Of a stretch of 64,000 nt of DNA, positions 37,201 to 52,200 are shown piece after piece (position 1 is the first letter of the stretch; each line of letters begins with the position of its first letter). A program made the position numbers and the translations under genes. Below the pieces are notes generated by a model. The model ran no database searches. It had not been told where the DNA came from and saw nothing but the letters and a program-made list of their open reading frames with translations. This DNA comes from Eumeta japonica (Eukaryota; Arthropoda; Insecta; Lepidoptera; Psychidae), in the NCBI GenBank assembly GCA_005406025.1, contig BGZK01000009.1:1054001-1118000 (forward strand), given 5' to 3'.

Positions 37201-40200
37201 TTTACTGTGATCATGATTGCAACCAAGAGTAAAACCTACAAAGTGGACTTATATTGGAAATGAGAACAGTATTGGGATCAGAACTTTACAATAAGATCTT
37301 AAGTGGAAGCAGGATAGGGATCGGAAATAATACTGAGCTAGCAATCAGAAGTAGAATCAATAGCAAAACTAGAATTTATACTTGAATTGAAATTAGTGCA
37401 AATTTAGAAATGGGATTAGGATGAAGTTGTTGTAAAAGATGAAGGAAACTATTCTATATCCATTAGGGTGATGTGGTGGGCAAAAGTTAGTTTGTTAGCT
37501 AGCTATATAGACAATGTCATATATATGTACCATTTTTTTGACTTATATTTCTTATGGTTTACTATATAATTTATATAATAAGGAAATATTTTTCTTAACC
37601 TTGTGATTTTATGTCAGACTAAACAAATTATTTTTTCATTGTGTTTTATTTTGTAGAAGGTAGTAAAACATTATATAAAGTTAGAGCTCATGATGACGAG
37701 ATTTACACCTTAAGCTGGTGTCCACAGTATGAAGTACATCTTAAAAAGGCACTTAAGAAAAATGTTTCATCACGTGTAAAAAAAAGCAAAGAATTGAAAG
37801 GAGATAAAATTATTAAACCTGCTCATGACAAAACTATTGAACCTGCTCATGAACAGTTGAGTGTTGAGGAAGCATCTAATATTGTCCAAGAAAATCCCAA
37901 GAATTCTTCACAAGTGGATACGTCAGAACATGATGCAACAGAAATTGTTGAAGATGATACATTTGATATATACAAAGATCATGAGCCAGATGAATTTGGT
38001 CACAAAAAATATCAACCGGAAGAGATCTTTGTAAAAGTTGACGATGAACAAAAACAGGAAATGGATTTTTTAGCTGAATGTATGAAGCTTAAAGATGACA
38101 TTTTGAAGAGAAAAAATGAAGGCGAAAGTTCAATACAGTCTCTTGTGGATGCTATGGACAAAGCGCGGCTCATTGAAAGTACAACAGAAGAACTACACAT
38201 TGGAACAACTCATGACAAAAAAGAAAATGAAATTGTTAGTGATAATACTGAAAATCAAATACCTTCTAGTGTTCACATTCACAAGCATTTACTAGTCAGT
38301 GTTGGGAAGCAAGGGTGAGTTTTTTTAAATCGAGTTGATAGTCAAATTTACTAAATGGTAAATAAAAAGTCAATGCAATTAGGTATCTTGCAAGTAAATG
38401 TATACTTATAGTTTTGGGTGTTAAAATAGTTTTTAGTTTTCATTACATAAAAATTTTGTTAAACTCTAGTGCTTCTACTTTATTATTCTTATTTTTATTA
38501 TCCATATATTTATAATCTTTAGTCTTCATTTGTTGCAATTACTATTGGTTTACAGGAGTATCAGAATTTGGTCCAAATCAGGCATCTTAGTAGCTAACGG
38601 TACAGTACAAAAGCTAAAAGTTAACAATGTAAACTGCGTCGCTGTTTTATGGTACAAACCTCATCAATTATTGGTGGCAGATGGGCGAGGTGCACTCATA
38701 CAATGCAATCCAATTCATATTAATTAGTGAGTATTAAAACCATATATTTTTTTAAATATTTGAACACTGCATGACGATTAAGTGTAAAGAATTCATCAAC
38801 AGAACTTGTGGATGATGTAAACACTCCAATATTCTTAAATGTTAATGCTTGACAAATGATCTAATTATGAGTGATAATGACTCATATAATAAAATAAGTA
38901 AAATATCAATTTACTTATTTTTTTGTAATTTAAATTATCAGTAATAATTTTAGTATCGATGTGTTGTTAATGTCTATTATTAATTACATCATTATATTGA
39001 CTTTATAATTTCTTTTGATAGTTGTTTTAGTTATATTTTTATATCTTTATGCATGTGACTAATGAATGGTCTGTGTCAAGAATATTTACATGTCACTATG
39101 TGTGAAATAAATATTGTTATATGAATTTTCTTGATACAAAAGTTAATCTTTGCAAATAAGATGTTTATTTATATCCATGTTTTCCATTAGTGTCATAGAC
39201 AATTGATTTACTTTTTTTTCACTATCCTCAATTTTTTTCACATGATTGTTTTGAATAGAATTCTTTCCATTTATTCTTAAAATCTTTATATGACCCTAAT
39301 AGTATATAGATTTATTTGTGACTAAACCAAATGGAATATAGTGGAATCTCAATAACTCGAACCTCGTTAAGTCGAAAAAAATTGCCATTCACTTCCGATG
39401 AACCCCTAAATACGCGGTATCTCGAATTATTTAGACTTTGTAACTCGAACAAAATGTTATTTCCCTACGAAATATTGATAATACATATTTATACTCTATA
39501 ATTCGAATTTCAAAAAAGAGACTGTAAGTTGTAGTTGGTAAAATATAATGATGTCTTACTTGGAATTCCCCGAAATAATAGCAATAAATTCCAAAATGAA
39601 TGTTCGGGGCTTCTAATCTATTGTTTTTCTCTTATACACGTGCAATGAATGAATACATTCATGAAACTTTCTAAGTAACACAGCTGTGAACGTTATGTTT
39701 GTTCCTTGTCGACACAGTCATTGTATCTCGAAGTTCTTGTAAAGTCGAAAACTCGTTAATTCGAATTTTTTTGCATTTCCCTTGACATTCGAGTTATTGA
39801 TATTCCACTGTATAATGTAAAACTTTTTGATATCATTTTAATTTTTTTTATTTTGGAGAGTAATGAACATCGATTAAGCTAATAAAATTATTGATTTTAA
39901 TGTACATTTTAAAGTGGTTTCATTACATACAGTTGAATTTTGTATTTCAGAATTTGAAATTGAATTTCCAAATCAATAAATGAGTGATTGATATTAACAA
40001 AGAAAATGTTATAGTAATTTTTAGCAAAATACTTGGTTTTTCATAATAATATGTTATTTAATGCAACTTATAACAATCAAAAAATGCAATATCACATGAA
40101 TTACACATTAGTTTATAGTTTACTATGTTACATCATAAATAGTTAACATTGCTTATAAAAAATGTTGAAATCTATGGTAGATGTGGCATAGTGATGGCTT

Positions 40201-43200
40201 ACTCTCTGGTTCCATAAGGGTGTGAGTCTGCAAACTAGTGTTGTTACGGATGCAAAAATTTAAATGCAGATGCGGATGCGGATTATTAGAAGTTCACATC
40301 CGCGGATGCGGATTTGATACGGATGCGATGCGGATGCGGATTTTGGGATTTTAAAAGGATAATTATTTAAATGTAAATTGTAAAAAAAACTAAAAGTAAA
40401 TAATACGCATTATAATTGAAATTTTTAAAAATAAAAAAGGCCAATGTGGTGTGCGCTTTCAAATTTCATTTTAAATATAATTTGCAAAGAACTTTAGATT
40501 CTTGTTAGTGCTAAAAAAACTTAAGAAGTGAATATTTTCACTAATACCATTTTTTTTATTTTAAATTTAATATAAAAAATAACAAAATCATGTGACCAAT
40601 AACAACAATGTATTTTAGTCACACTACAATATAATAAAGTAAGGCAGGATTATAGATATTGGCCCTTTTAGCACCAAGTATAATTATCATGATTTGAAAT
40701 GAAAACAGTAAATTTTTAATAAAATTAAATTAATTTATCTAACCATAACTAACTTTGTAAAACATGATTGTAAATTCGATATTCTGATATTTTCGATACA
40801 TACCTGTTTCATCATTTTTTTTCTTCAATTCCTTTTCTTTATTCACACTTTGGAATAAACAAAACTCCTCCGGGTGTATTGATTTCAGGTGATTTTTCAA
40901 AGAAGTAGTAGTGCTTCCCTTCCGCGAGTAACTTTTATTACATATCTTACACTCCGACTTCTCCGGATCATTTTTGTCTATTGTAAAATAAGTCCAGATA
41001 CTGCTTTTTATTGGTGGCGACATTTCACTTCAATATTTATATCAAAATATTCATTAAACACGCAAAAAACTATGAAATACACAGTAAACACTCACTGTAA
41101 CTATAATTTATTGACACTGAGAATTGACAACACACAAAACCTGTAGGATCTTATTACCAATGTGCGCCTTCCTAGTCGTCAGTTACCGAATGAAGTTAGC
41201 AATTACCAAAACAAACGCGAAGCACGTACCACTCTGGCTCCGCCCACTTTCTTTACATGTAGTTACTTGTTGATGTGAATCTGCATCCGTAAAAACTCCG
41301 CATTGATTGATGCGGATGTGAATGCGGATGCAGATGTCTGAATTAATGCGAATATTCCGCATTTACGGATGCGGATGCGAATATTCGTATCACCTGTACT
41401 GCAAACCTATCTGATTTTGCTTATTTTTTATTGTGATTGTCAAGTGTGTTGACGTTTAATATAGAGGGCTTGTTTATAGTGATTTATTAATAGAATTAAT
41501 TTATTAACATATATTAATGGTTGGTTGTTAAACATGTCAAATATTAGGTATCCTAGATAAATAATCTAAATTTTTGAAACATGTATTTTTGCTAATACAA
41601 ATGGAATTAATTAAAATTTTAAATCCCTTCCTCAAACTTAGAAGTTCATTTAAGCTCTAGCCATGTTCTATTTACTTATTCAATATGACGTGCCAATTAT
41701 GAAAAAGATATATGAAAATATTATTTATAATTGTATTTTTAATATATATTTTTAAATGATCTAAATTGAATATACTCAATATGAATAAAAAAAATTCTGT
41801 TTATTTATTATGCAATCAGATTTTACATAATTTAAGCATATTTTTCTTTATTTATTACGATGAAGCAAACTTGAGCTATATAACTTTTATAACTAAAAAC
41901 TTACAAGCCAATTAAAAATTCATTAGATTGAATTTTATTCAGTGCAAATATGATGACTAAATACAAGCATAGGAAAGGAAAAAAAATTAAACAAGAAAAG
42001 TAATATTTCTTTATTATTTATTAACTATTTGACTGTTCCATATTTACATTATAATTATATGTATATGAGTGTAAGTAGGCGTTGAGAGTGTGTGTGTGTG
42101 TGTTTTGGTTTGGGTGTGGAGTTGGGTGTTTAAGTATGAGTAGGTGTATCTCAAAACATTGGCCAGCGTTTTCGATGGCGGTCAAACAATTGTACACATT
42201 ATGAATAAATTTATAATGGTTAAAAAAACAATGTTGAATATCCATGGAAAACCTTCATATATGTGCATGAGTTACGTAGGCTCGTGAATGAATTGTTGAA
42301 CATTCAGGCTGATTTGTTTGTGCTGCAACAGCATCTAATGAGCACGTGAGCCTTAATTGAATTCTGGTCATACACAAACCTAACCACGCTGTTAGTGCAT
42401 ATATGAATATGTATGTATATTAGGATGCTTTGTTTGAGAAGAATATTTTTTTTTTTACTCCTTTGGCAGAATATTACTTATAAATATAAAAAAAACTCAC
42501 TAAAGAAGAGTTATTCATTTTAATTTTAAGTATTTGCTGAATCCATTTGAAATTTTCCTATTTATTTAATATTAGTAGTACAAATAAGTTTCCGTTGTTT
42601 TGAGAGAGATGGAATGGCACGAGGCTTATGTTAGAGTTCACAGATGATACTGGCTTGAAAATTAGATTGCTCATTCAAGAACAATATAACCCTATCGTAC
42701 TATTAACTTCATATTAGCATCAAATATTTTTTTTTTTTCTAAAAATGTACCTGTCAAATAAGCGTAATTTGTGGGAACTTTTAATTTACTTCTTTAATTT
42801 TTAAAAATCTATAGCTGAGGAACAGTGATTGCTCGTAGAAGCATATAATGAGGGTGCCTAAAATGAGAGAATATGTCGTGAGTGGTTTCATAAGTTTAAA
42901 AACGGTGATTTTGATGTAGAAGACAAAGATCGCAGTGTAAGGGCAAAAATGAATTTAGGAATTATTAGAGGAAGATTCGTCTCAAACACAAAAGGAACTT
43001 ATACTTACTTCAGAAGTCACTCAGCAAGCAGTCTCGCATTGTTTAAAATCATTAGGAATGAATTAGAAACAAGGTAATTGGATTCCATATGAATTAAAGC
43101 CGAGAGATGTTGAATGCCGATTATGCATGAGTGAAAGGCTCAAAAAAAAGGTTTTTAAATTGAATCGTTACTGGTGATGAAAAGTGGATACATTATGACA

Positions 43201-46200
43201 ATCCAAAAAGAAGAAAATCATGGGGACTACTTGGCCTCGTGTCAACATTAGGGTGATTCATTTCCGCAAAGTATTTTTTTTTCTCGGTGCTCAAGCAAAA
43301 TCTTAATCTACACGTAGAAAAAAAAATTCTCACCAAGTTTGAGCCCTTAATATTAATTTTAACCGCTTTCTATTTCAATTTTTAGTTTTCCCATTTAAAA
43401 TACACTTAAAAAAAATGGTTTTTTTTCAAATTCCTAATGCTTAAAGACCTTTTACAATATTTTCAATCGGTTTGATGGACCTTATGGGAAATTTCACGCT
43501 CTTTAAAAATGCATTTGGGATTTTTTTCGTATATCCCATTGCTTCACCAGTAGAAGTGGTCAAAGTATAATTTTTGCGAGAAATCGCTTTTATCAGTTCT
43601 TTCGAGCTAATTGCCAAAAGTAAAAGAAAAATATGACTCAATTGTTAATGAAAAATGGTTCGGCTGATATATCATGCATTTATAGTGATTTTTATGCCTA
43701 AAAACTTAAAAAATCCGTAAATACTATCTGAAAACGTTATTTAAGTCCAATTTTCTCAATAATTACCTCTATATCTCTCTATTCAAAGCATTTTCCTTGA
43801 GTTGTTATGATTTCTGACTTATAATCAATATAAAAACAATAGATAAATTCACAAAAACACAACAAAATTTTAATCAAAGGATATCTACAGAAGATATGTG
43901 ATAATTTTGCTTCCTTGTTATTTTATTTATAAATATTTAGGTATTGATTAAAGTTGAAATATGTTAATAATTTTTTTTATGTGTATTTTAAATAGAAAAA
44001 CTAAAAATTGAAATAGGAAGTGGTTAAAATTAATATTAAGGGCTCAAACTTGGTGCGAATTTTTTTTTTCTATGTGTAGATTAAGATTTTGCTTGAGCAC
44101 CGAGAAAAAAAAATACATAGTCAACATCCACAGCAAAACTGAATATTCATGGAAAAAAACTCATGCTGTGTATTTGGTGAGATCAGCTCGGTGTGGTGTA
44201 TTGCGAGTTGCTTAATTCAAGCAAAACAATCACTGGAACACTACTGAACACAACTTATGAGATTGAGCTGAGCTCCGAAGAGAAAAATGCCCTATATACT
44301 ACTCCAGACGTGACAAAATTTTTCTTCTACATGATAATGCTCGTCCGCATGTAGCGATTTCGGTGAAAACATATTTGAAAACACTTGATTGAGAAGTACT
44401 ACCCCACCCGCCGTATTCACCAGACATTGCGCCGTCCGACTATCATCTGTTCCGGTCAATGGCACATGCTCTGTCAGAGCAGCGGTTCACATCATATGAA
44501 GATACCAAAAATCGGGTTGACTCGTGAATAGCCTTAATAGATAAGGAGTTCTTCAAACTTGGAATTCGAATGCTGCCTGAAAGATGGAAAAAAGTAGTTG
44601 CTAGTGATGGACAATACTTCAATTAAATTACTATTCTTTTGCAATAAATATTATTTTATTGACAAAAAGTGGCAAAAACTTATTTGTACTCCTAATATGT
44701 ATTTTTTTTTCATTTATCTTTAGCTTTGCGGTATTTCACGAGTTTCAATTAAAGACTGCAGAGAAAATTTTGCTCTTTAAAAGTGTTCATAGACAATTTA
44801 CTTTTTATACATCGCCTCGTCGATAAAAAAATTAAAAGTATATTTTTCTCAAATTTTATACTTTTGAAGCTACACTCGTTTTATGTCATTAGACTACGAA
44901 AATCAAAATATATTTTAATAAATTACGGAAGTTGCGTATGCCGACGTAAGACACCATGAAGCTAGTGCCAATGATAAATTAATGGATGCCCCTGAAGTTA
45001 CTTTTGAATAAGAGTTTATTTTGTCTACAGTTTCACTTATGTAATTATATTAACCCTTAGGTGAGTAAGGGATATCCATTTTAATTTTCCAACTATCATG
45101 GAAGGTCTCGACATGTTTTCTTACAAACATATTACTAAAAAAAAATCATGGTAACTGGTTGACAAATACTGTCATCTAGTATGGATATAATAAACTTTTA
45201 AATGCATCCATGTATTTCTCTTTAATAGATGGCAGTGTTAAGCTAAATTTTTATGAATACTTTGTGAGAATTTCATGGCATATTGCTTAACAAGTACCTA
45301 GTATTTTTTTATTTTATTGACACCAATGAAGTATAACTTCTCACATGTATACCTAAATAATACCAGTTTTTGTTATTTTTTTTGTAAACATCTAACTACA
45401 GCAAAATTGTATTAGACTTTTTGTAGGGAATCACATTTCTTGCAATAAAATTATGTAAGCAATAGAGCCACTAGGTTTATAGATAAATCCGATTCAATAT
45501 TCAAAAATTTGAGAAATCATGTTTTGTTCCAGAAGCGTTGTCGCTTCTCGTTGCTTGTGTCTCGTCGTGAGCCGGTCGCCCGCGACCCGTATCCCGCGCA
45601 TTGATAGCGATGATATCAGTTAGCCATTTGTATAAAGGGTCTTTCACAGAAGACATTGATTTACTATGTTTGAAAATTATAAAATTTCATAAGTTCAAAA
45701 TTCGAAATTCGTCAGTAAAGTCATTTGCCAAAGTTAATGGAAAATATGAGGAGCACATTGTATACAAAAGAACTATCTGACTGACTGATATATCAATGCA
45801 TAGCCCAAATGACTTGGTCAGGAGACTTGAAATTTTGCACAGAGGTTCCTCTTGTAGCATAGGCTAAGAAAGGATTTTTGGAAATTCACCCCCTAGGAGG
45901 TGAAAAGCTGTTGTATAGAAAATCAAAACTATTTAAACTATAGATGTTGAACTTAATATTTTAACGAATTATAGAAATTGTAAAATGATTACATACATTG
46001 TTTTATAAAACTTTGCCATGAAAGGGTTAAAATAAGAAATAAAATGATTATGGAAAATCAAAACTGCTAAAGCTATTGATGTCTGTATTTTAATTTTAAG
46101 GAAATTTGTAATTTTAATACTAAATTTTATTTTGATACTATAAATTTGCTCTGGTTTCATCTAAATCTGAACTGTGACAAGTAGTGGAATCGAAATTGCG

Positions 46201-49200
46201 GGCTGGATGGGGAGCTGAATCGATAGTTGTGATCGGGATCAAAATCGAGAATTATACCAAGGTCAAAATTGAACGCTGGACCAAGATTAAAATGAAGAGC
46301 ATGACTGGAATCAGATAAGCAACAGTACCAAGATCAAAATTAAAAGCGGGACTAGAATCGAGTGTTGAATCAGAAGCTACTTAGAGCGAGACCGACATTA
46401 AAAGTGGGATCGCGTTTGGTATCGAGATTAAAACAAATTGGCATTGAGACCATGACGGGGTCGGAAATGGTATAGCGGTTATTATCATGATTGAGAGCGT
46501 GATGGGTCGATGTATAAAATGAAGGAATTCATTCTATGCCCACGCGGGCGGAGACATGGGTAAAGACTAGTATAATATATGTTGACAAGTATTTACTAGA
46601 AACTTTGTTGTGTAATATGAATACGTTTCTTACTACCTATATTACTAGACTACGTAACTTATTACCATGTACATTAAATTTTAGTCCTCTTTAATGAAGG
46701 TGTTGTCGAAGTAATATATATTATATACTGGTAAGTACAGGTGGCAGATAAGATTCATCTTAAAAAGTAATGGCTCTACAATTTTTGCATACGTAATTAT
46801 CTTTACTTGCATTAAAGAAAAATTAAACATTTTGTAAGAATGTTTAAAAAATGTTTAAATGGACAAAATAGTATTCATTTTTTTAAATGCTACTTCCAAA
46901 GTAATTTAGATAGTTTTCTATTCTTTGAACTGTTGTGTATGCAAGCTTTGTGGTGTTTCAAAAAACCTTTCTTCTCTTTCTCTTTTATTTGATAATTTGG
47001 CAGAGATAAATAGTTTTGACATGTTAAGAAATCGAAACTTGTAAATAATTTCATGTTATAACAACATCTTTTGACAAGGCAGCTTGTTTATATATTTCCT
47101 TTTTCTAAATAACAAGAGGTAAATGTGCACAAGTCTAAAATGTTTACCTACTTGCTTTATTGAGCTAAACTGAGCTATAAGAATAAATTGTATCCTAGAT
47201 ATGTCTTTTCAGTAAAAATACTTTGGAATGGAGATTCGTACATCACATACATGCAAGAGGGTTGTACTGTATATCAAGCGGGATACCTAAGAAGCAAGAG
47301 TTTGAAGATAATATAGATTGGCCTGTGTGGACCGTGGGCCAAGACCGCAAGTTTGTTCAATATAGTATGAAAGACAATAAGGCATTGGCTGTTCACGTCA
47401 CGTGTGGTGGTTTTATATATAATATTGCAGCATGTCCATATGATGCTAACAAGTAAGTTTGAATGTTCATTATCGTTATTATAAAAATAGATATTTGTAT
47501 TTATATGAGATTGATAAACCCTAATACCATTTGACCAGTCATAGTCAAACTTGGCACATTAAAATGTTTCTTAGTGGAGAGGTTTTTTGTGAAATCTTTT
47601 CTAACATTTGCCTCAACTTCGTCCGCGAATTGTCACTATTAACCTGTAAACTTGCTAAACCCTAACAATGTTGTATCAGTTATTGTCGAATATAACATAT
47701 TTAAGTGTTTCTTCATGAGAAGTTTTTTATGAAATCAATTTTATCGTTTGCCTCAACTTCGTCTGTGAATTAGTATTATTCAACTGTACGAAATTCTAAA
47801 AACTCTTTCACTCATAGGAAACTACACTCTGAATAATGTAGCCTATTTATTATATTGATACTGCAATTTGCTCCGGTTTTGTACAAATCAGAACCATGAC
47901 TGATAGGAGAATCAATATCGAGAATTAGACTGGGGTCGAAATTTTGTGTGGAACTGGAATTAGAATTAAAAGCATGGCTGGGATCAAAATCAGGAGCTGT
48001 ACCAAGACTAGAATTGAGAATGAGAATAATGTTGGGATTGTCAGCAAGATCGATCAAGGTGAAGGAATACATTCTACATGCTGGCAAAGTTGCAAGCGGA
48101 AAGCTAGTATATAGTATTAAAGGTTAAGAGATAAGTAGATAGATTTATGACATTTATAAATCTGTCTACTAGTTTGCCACCTCAATAAGAGCTTATATGT
48201 TTTAATTCATTTAGCCTTCTTGAATACTGAGGTTCCTAGTTTACTATATAATGTATATATAATATACATTATAAATTGACATGTTTTGCTTATTCTCTAT
48301 TTTTTATCATTATGGTGCAAAAGGTTTATATTTAAGTTGAATTCTAAAATCTACTTTAACATAATTTGTAAATGTGTCAAATGTCATTTAGAAAAAGTGG
48401 TACTTATGAAATCTTACAAGTTAATTGTCATCGACAACAACTGCACATTTGTGTAGTTGGAAAATTGAATCTATGACTTATTTTCTTTATGTTCTTTTGT
48501 TTGTTTTTTTGTATTAATTAAAAATTTACAATTCGAATATGATTAATCTTTCATTTCGCATTTTATAGATATTTCTTCAACCTAAATGTAAACTTATTGA
48601 ATTCAGGCTAATCTATTGACAGTTAATGTTTATTATCCCAACCCTCAATACATAGAAGATGTATGAAATTCAAAATATAAAAAAAATCTTTTTGGCTTTC
48701 AATTATTTTTTAATTTTATTTGAATATTAAAATTTTTATTGTCGAAATTTGTATATAATTTGCAGTCAAATATAAACTTGAAGGTGCTATTTTTATAGTG
48801 ATTTCAAGTTTATATTTGACCATGGCCATGACAGGAAGTACATTTAAGATAGTTGCAGTGTAAAAGGGCATACATCTGTTAGGGGGACATCTATCAATTA
48901 CATGAGCTCAAAATTTCCTGTAAAACCTCGTCAAATCTCATTTAAATTGTAGTGAATATAATGAAAGTCTCATATTAACTTTTTAAAATATACATCATTA
49001 AGTAGATAATAAAAATATATTACATTTTTCTTTTACTTTGAAAATATATTAATTTTTTTATTAAATTAAGACATAATTATTAGAACATAATAATTATTAA
49101 TGTTAATTTTAAAATAATCATAAGTAGAATAACTTGAGTAATATTTGTCTCTGTTTATGGATTTTACTAAATTTAAATAAATTTGTTGTATTATTTTTCT

Positions 49201-52200
49201 GCTTTATAAAAGTTTAGTCCTTTAACAATTATAGTGTAAATCTCATGTGAGGGTGGGGGAGGAGTGGCTCAATTTGAAAGGACAATGTTTCATGTAACTA
49301 ATGAATGCAGCCTCTTGTGTCACCATATGTCATCTCATTTATATGTATCTCCATTGTGTTATATTTCTAAAAATTCACTTTATTATACTAATTTTATTTC
49401 ATAATAAAAGTAACACATTCTTACATTTTTGTTCATTCAGAATAGCTGTGAGTGTAGGAGATGGTGCGGTCCGTGTGTGGCACGCGTCCGAAACTGATGA
49501 TAATATACTTCCTTTTACTGGAGGGGATACATTGACGCATTGGCAGAATGTACTTGGCAAAGTACTGACTGTGGCATGGCATCCCACCCAAGAAAACCTT
49601 TTAGCGTATGGGACTGCAGAATCGAGAGTTAGTAGAACTATATGAGCATAAGATAGTAATTTAAAACTTTTTTATAAAGCATCATAACAAAAATATTGCT
49701 TGGAAATACATTAACATTTCTACCACCCATCATTTTTAAATTTTAAATTATTTACAATTTAATAAATGTTCCACACTGATTTCTGAAAGACAAAGAATTT
49801 ATTACCATAGTGATATTCATTTTTAAATGCTACTCTATAATAGGTGTTTTTATTTCTAAAAATATTAGGTTGAAGAAAGATTTTTTTTATATTTTACTAA
49901 TAAAAATATGCAGTAAAATCTCTTTGGTTAAGCTGTTAATATCTAGCTAGTTTTGATACCATTAAATAGATGACAAGTTGTTGAACAAAGCATATATATA
50001 TATATATATATTATAGTTAAATATAAATAAAATATGTTGAAAAGTTATCTTGGATATACGTGTGTATGAAATATATAAAAAACCTTTTCCCGATCTTATA
50101 CATCAAATTTTACATCTACTAAACATAGTTTTTTTTAAAGACTATATAATTTTCAAAAGTGTAACTATTATTATCATCTTTTTGAAATAAAATAATAGTT
50201 GAAAATATACCTAGAAAAATATTTTAAGTCATAATTACTATTACAATAATAGTAACTTGTTTAGAATGCTTATTTTAATCTTATTTTATAAACACTGATG
50301 GAAATGGATTAATTTTGATATATTATCTTTACTAATATATAAAGCTGAAGAGTTTGTTTGAACATACTAATCTCTGAAACTACACTATCTGAATAATTCT
50401 TTTTGGTCTACTCTACACTACACATTTTATAGAAATAATGTGATGGTGGCTATAGTTTTGGACTGAGCCAAATATTGGGCAAACTTGTACACAGCGCGTG
50501 TTTTTTTATTAATGTCATACTAAAATATGACTAGACATATTGACTATGGTGAAGTATTCTTAATCATTTGTAAATGATTCAATTTCTTTTAAATTAAATG
50601 ATGGGTGAACCGCGGGCCACAACTAGGTAATTATAATATAGCATAATTTGTGATAACTCAAATAAAAACCAAAAATGATAAACTAGACAGTCAAATAAGA
50701 GTAGGTAATGTAAACAAGTATCACATATACTTGTATATTTTTTTACAATATAAAACATGCTATTCCATAAGAAGTGTTTCTAGGAATCAGGACATACAAC
50801 ATTAAATATATTTTAATAAAGTTGCATTGTACTGTTTATATTGTATTAAAAAAAAAGTAATAAGTTTTGTATGTTAATATGTTTAATACAAATCAGACCT
50901 TTCAATATTTTCTGTAAACTTTTTAAAAAAACTAGACCAGTATTTTTGTAGATGTATGGAGGAACATTTTCAGTAGTTTTTTTTTTAATTTTAGGGTTCC
51001 GAGCCAAAATGGCGCAAACAGAACCCTTATAGTTTTGTTATGTTCGTTCTTCCATATGTCACAAAAATTTTATTCAAAAATACAACACATATATTAATGT
51101 AATTTATAGTTTAGGTGTCTTGTTTAAGCCGCTACTTAATTTGACAGCTAAATAACAAAAATAAATATTTCTATGTAACAATCTGAAAAAATTGAAAAAA
51201 ATTTTTTTCGGCAAATGTCAACATGTGGCATATATTTCGACAGTTCTTTTAAAAACATTTCAAATTTCTATTTTGCAATTTTTCTGATTACATTAACAAT
51301 TTCGGAAATTATTGCTCTGAAAATAGCAGAAATTATTATGCTTATAACTATTTTGTGCGGGAAACATGGAAAAAGTGTAATAACATATTTTTTTCATCTG
51401 TAGTGCATTTCTTTGTAAAAATGACTTCGGAACCCTATAATGAGCATGGTCGACATGCTCTTGGCCAGTTTTTTTTTTTTATTATTTTCCTATTTTTTTG
51501 GCACTTGAATTAAAAATAATTTTGTTCATTAAATTTTTTGACTCTTGACAGTGATGACTGATGGTCACATTGATTCCTTGGAAATTGGTTTTTAGATGTT
51601 AAATCCAGTTTATGATTATCAGCATCTATAACAATTTTAAAAGGTCCGATAGAATTACTGTTATTCCATAAAAACTTAATTTTTCCAATTCGGAATTAAA
51701 ACACTTGTATAGAATTACAAAAATATTGTACATTCCAATTTCATGTTTCTTAAAATTTACAGATAATTGAATTGTGTAATTGATTTTCATTAGGTGGGAG
51801 TGATCGATACAAGTAGTCGCGTCGAACGACAGGCGCGTGCCCTACCGACCGCGCTGGGCAGCGGTGTTTATGCTATCTGCTGGGCTGCAAACAAATTATA
51901 TGCATGTGGTGGTGGCCAGCTGGTGTACTATCAACCTAACAAACCTCATAAAGGTAAATAGGTTGATTCAATATTAAGGTATATAAGACAGTACATGAAT
52001 TTGGGTTTGTTTACAATTTGCATTTGAAAATACTCAATGAGATAAAATTATATTTCAGTTTGGTATCAAGGAACAAGAATTTTTACTAACTTTCATTTAA
52101 TTTAAAAGAGGTTAAACTGAATAATTTAATTTAATAATTTATATCAATTTCCAGTTGAAGGAGATATATTTCTGAACTCTTTGTATACATATAATTTAGT

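Larger units (their letters stand above)
42572..44695 (+). mobile_element. mariner transposon (copy 2), interrupted by a nested element
   Basis: Ends ttagtagtacaaataagttt and aaaacttatttgtactccta, finishing 44695, are inverted copies with TA on each side (42570-42571 and 44696-44697). Without the 871-bp insert it would be about 1.25 kb, normal for mariner. A different lineage from the mariners at 12660 and 61215. In Gemin5 intron 5. Confidence 0.87.

Noticed and set aside
38717..38727. Gemin5 ending at the TAG after exon 5
   Set aside because: A good donor (gtgagt) overlaps the TAG, and splicing to 47213 continues the WD40 alignment in frame.
45052..45080. Another piggyBac terminus (ttaacccttaggtgagtaag)
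   Set aside because: It resembles the element 2 end only for about 10 bases, and no partner end or transposase fragment is near.
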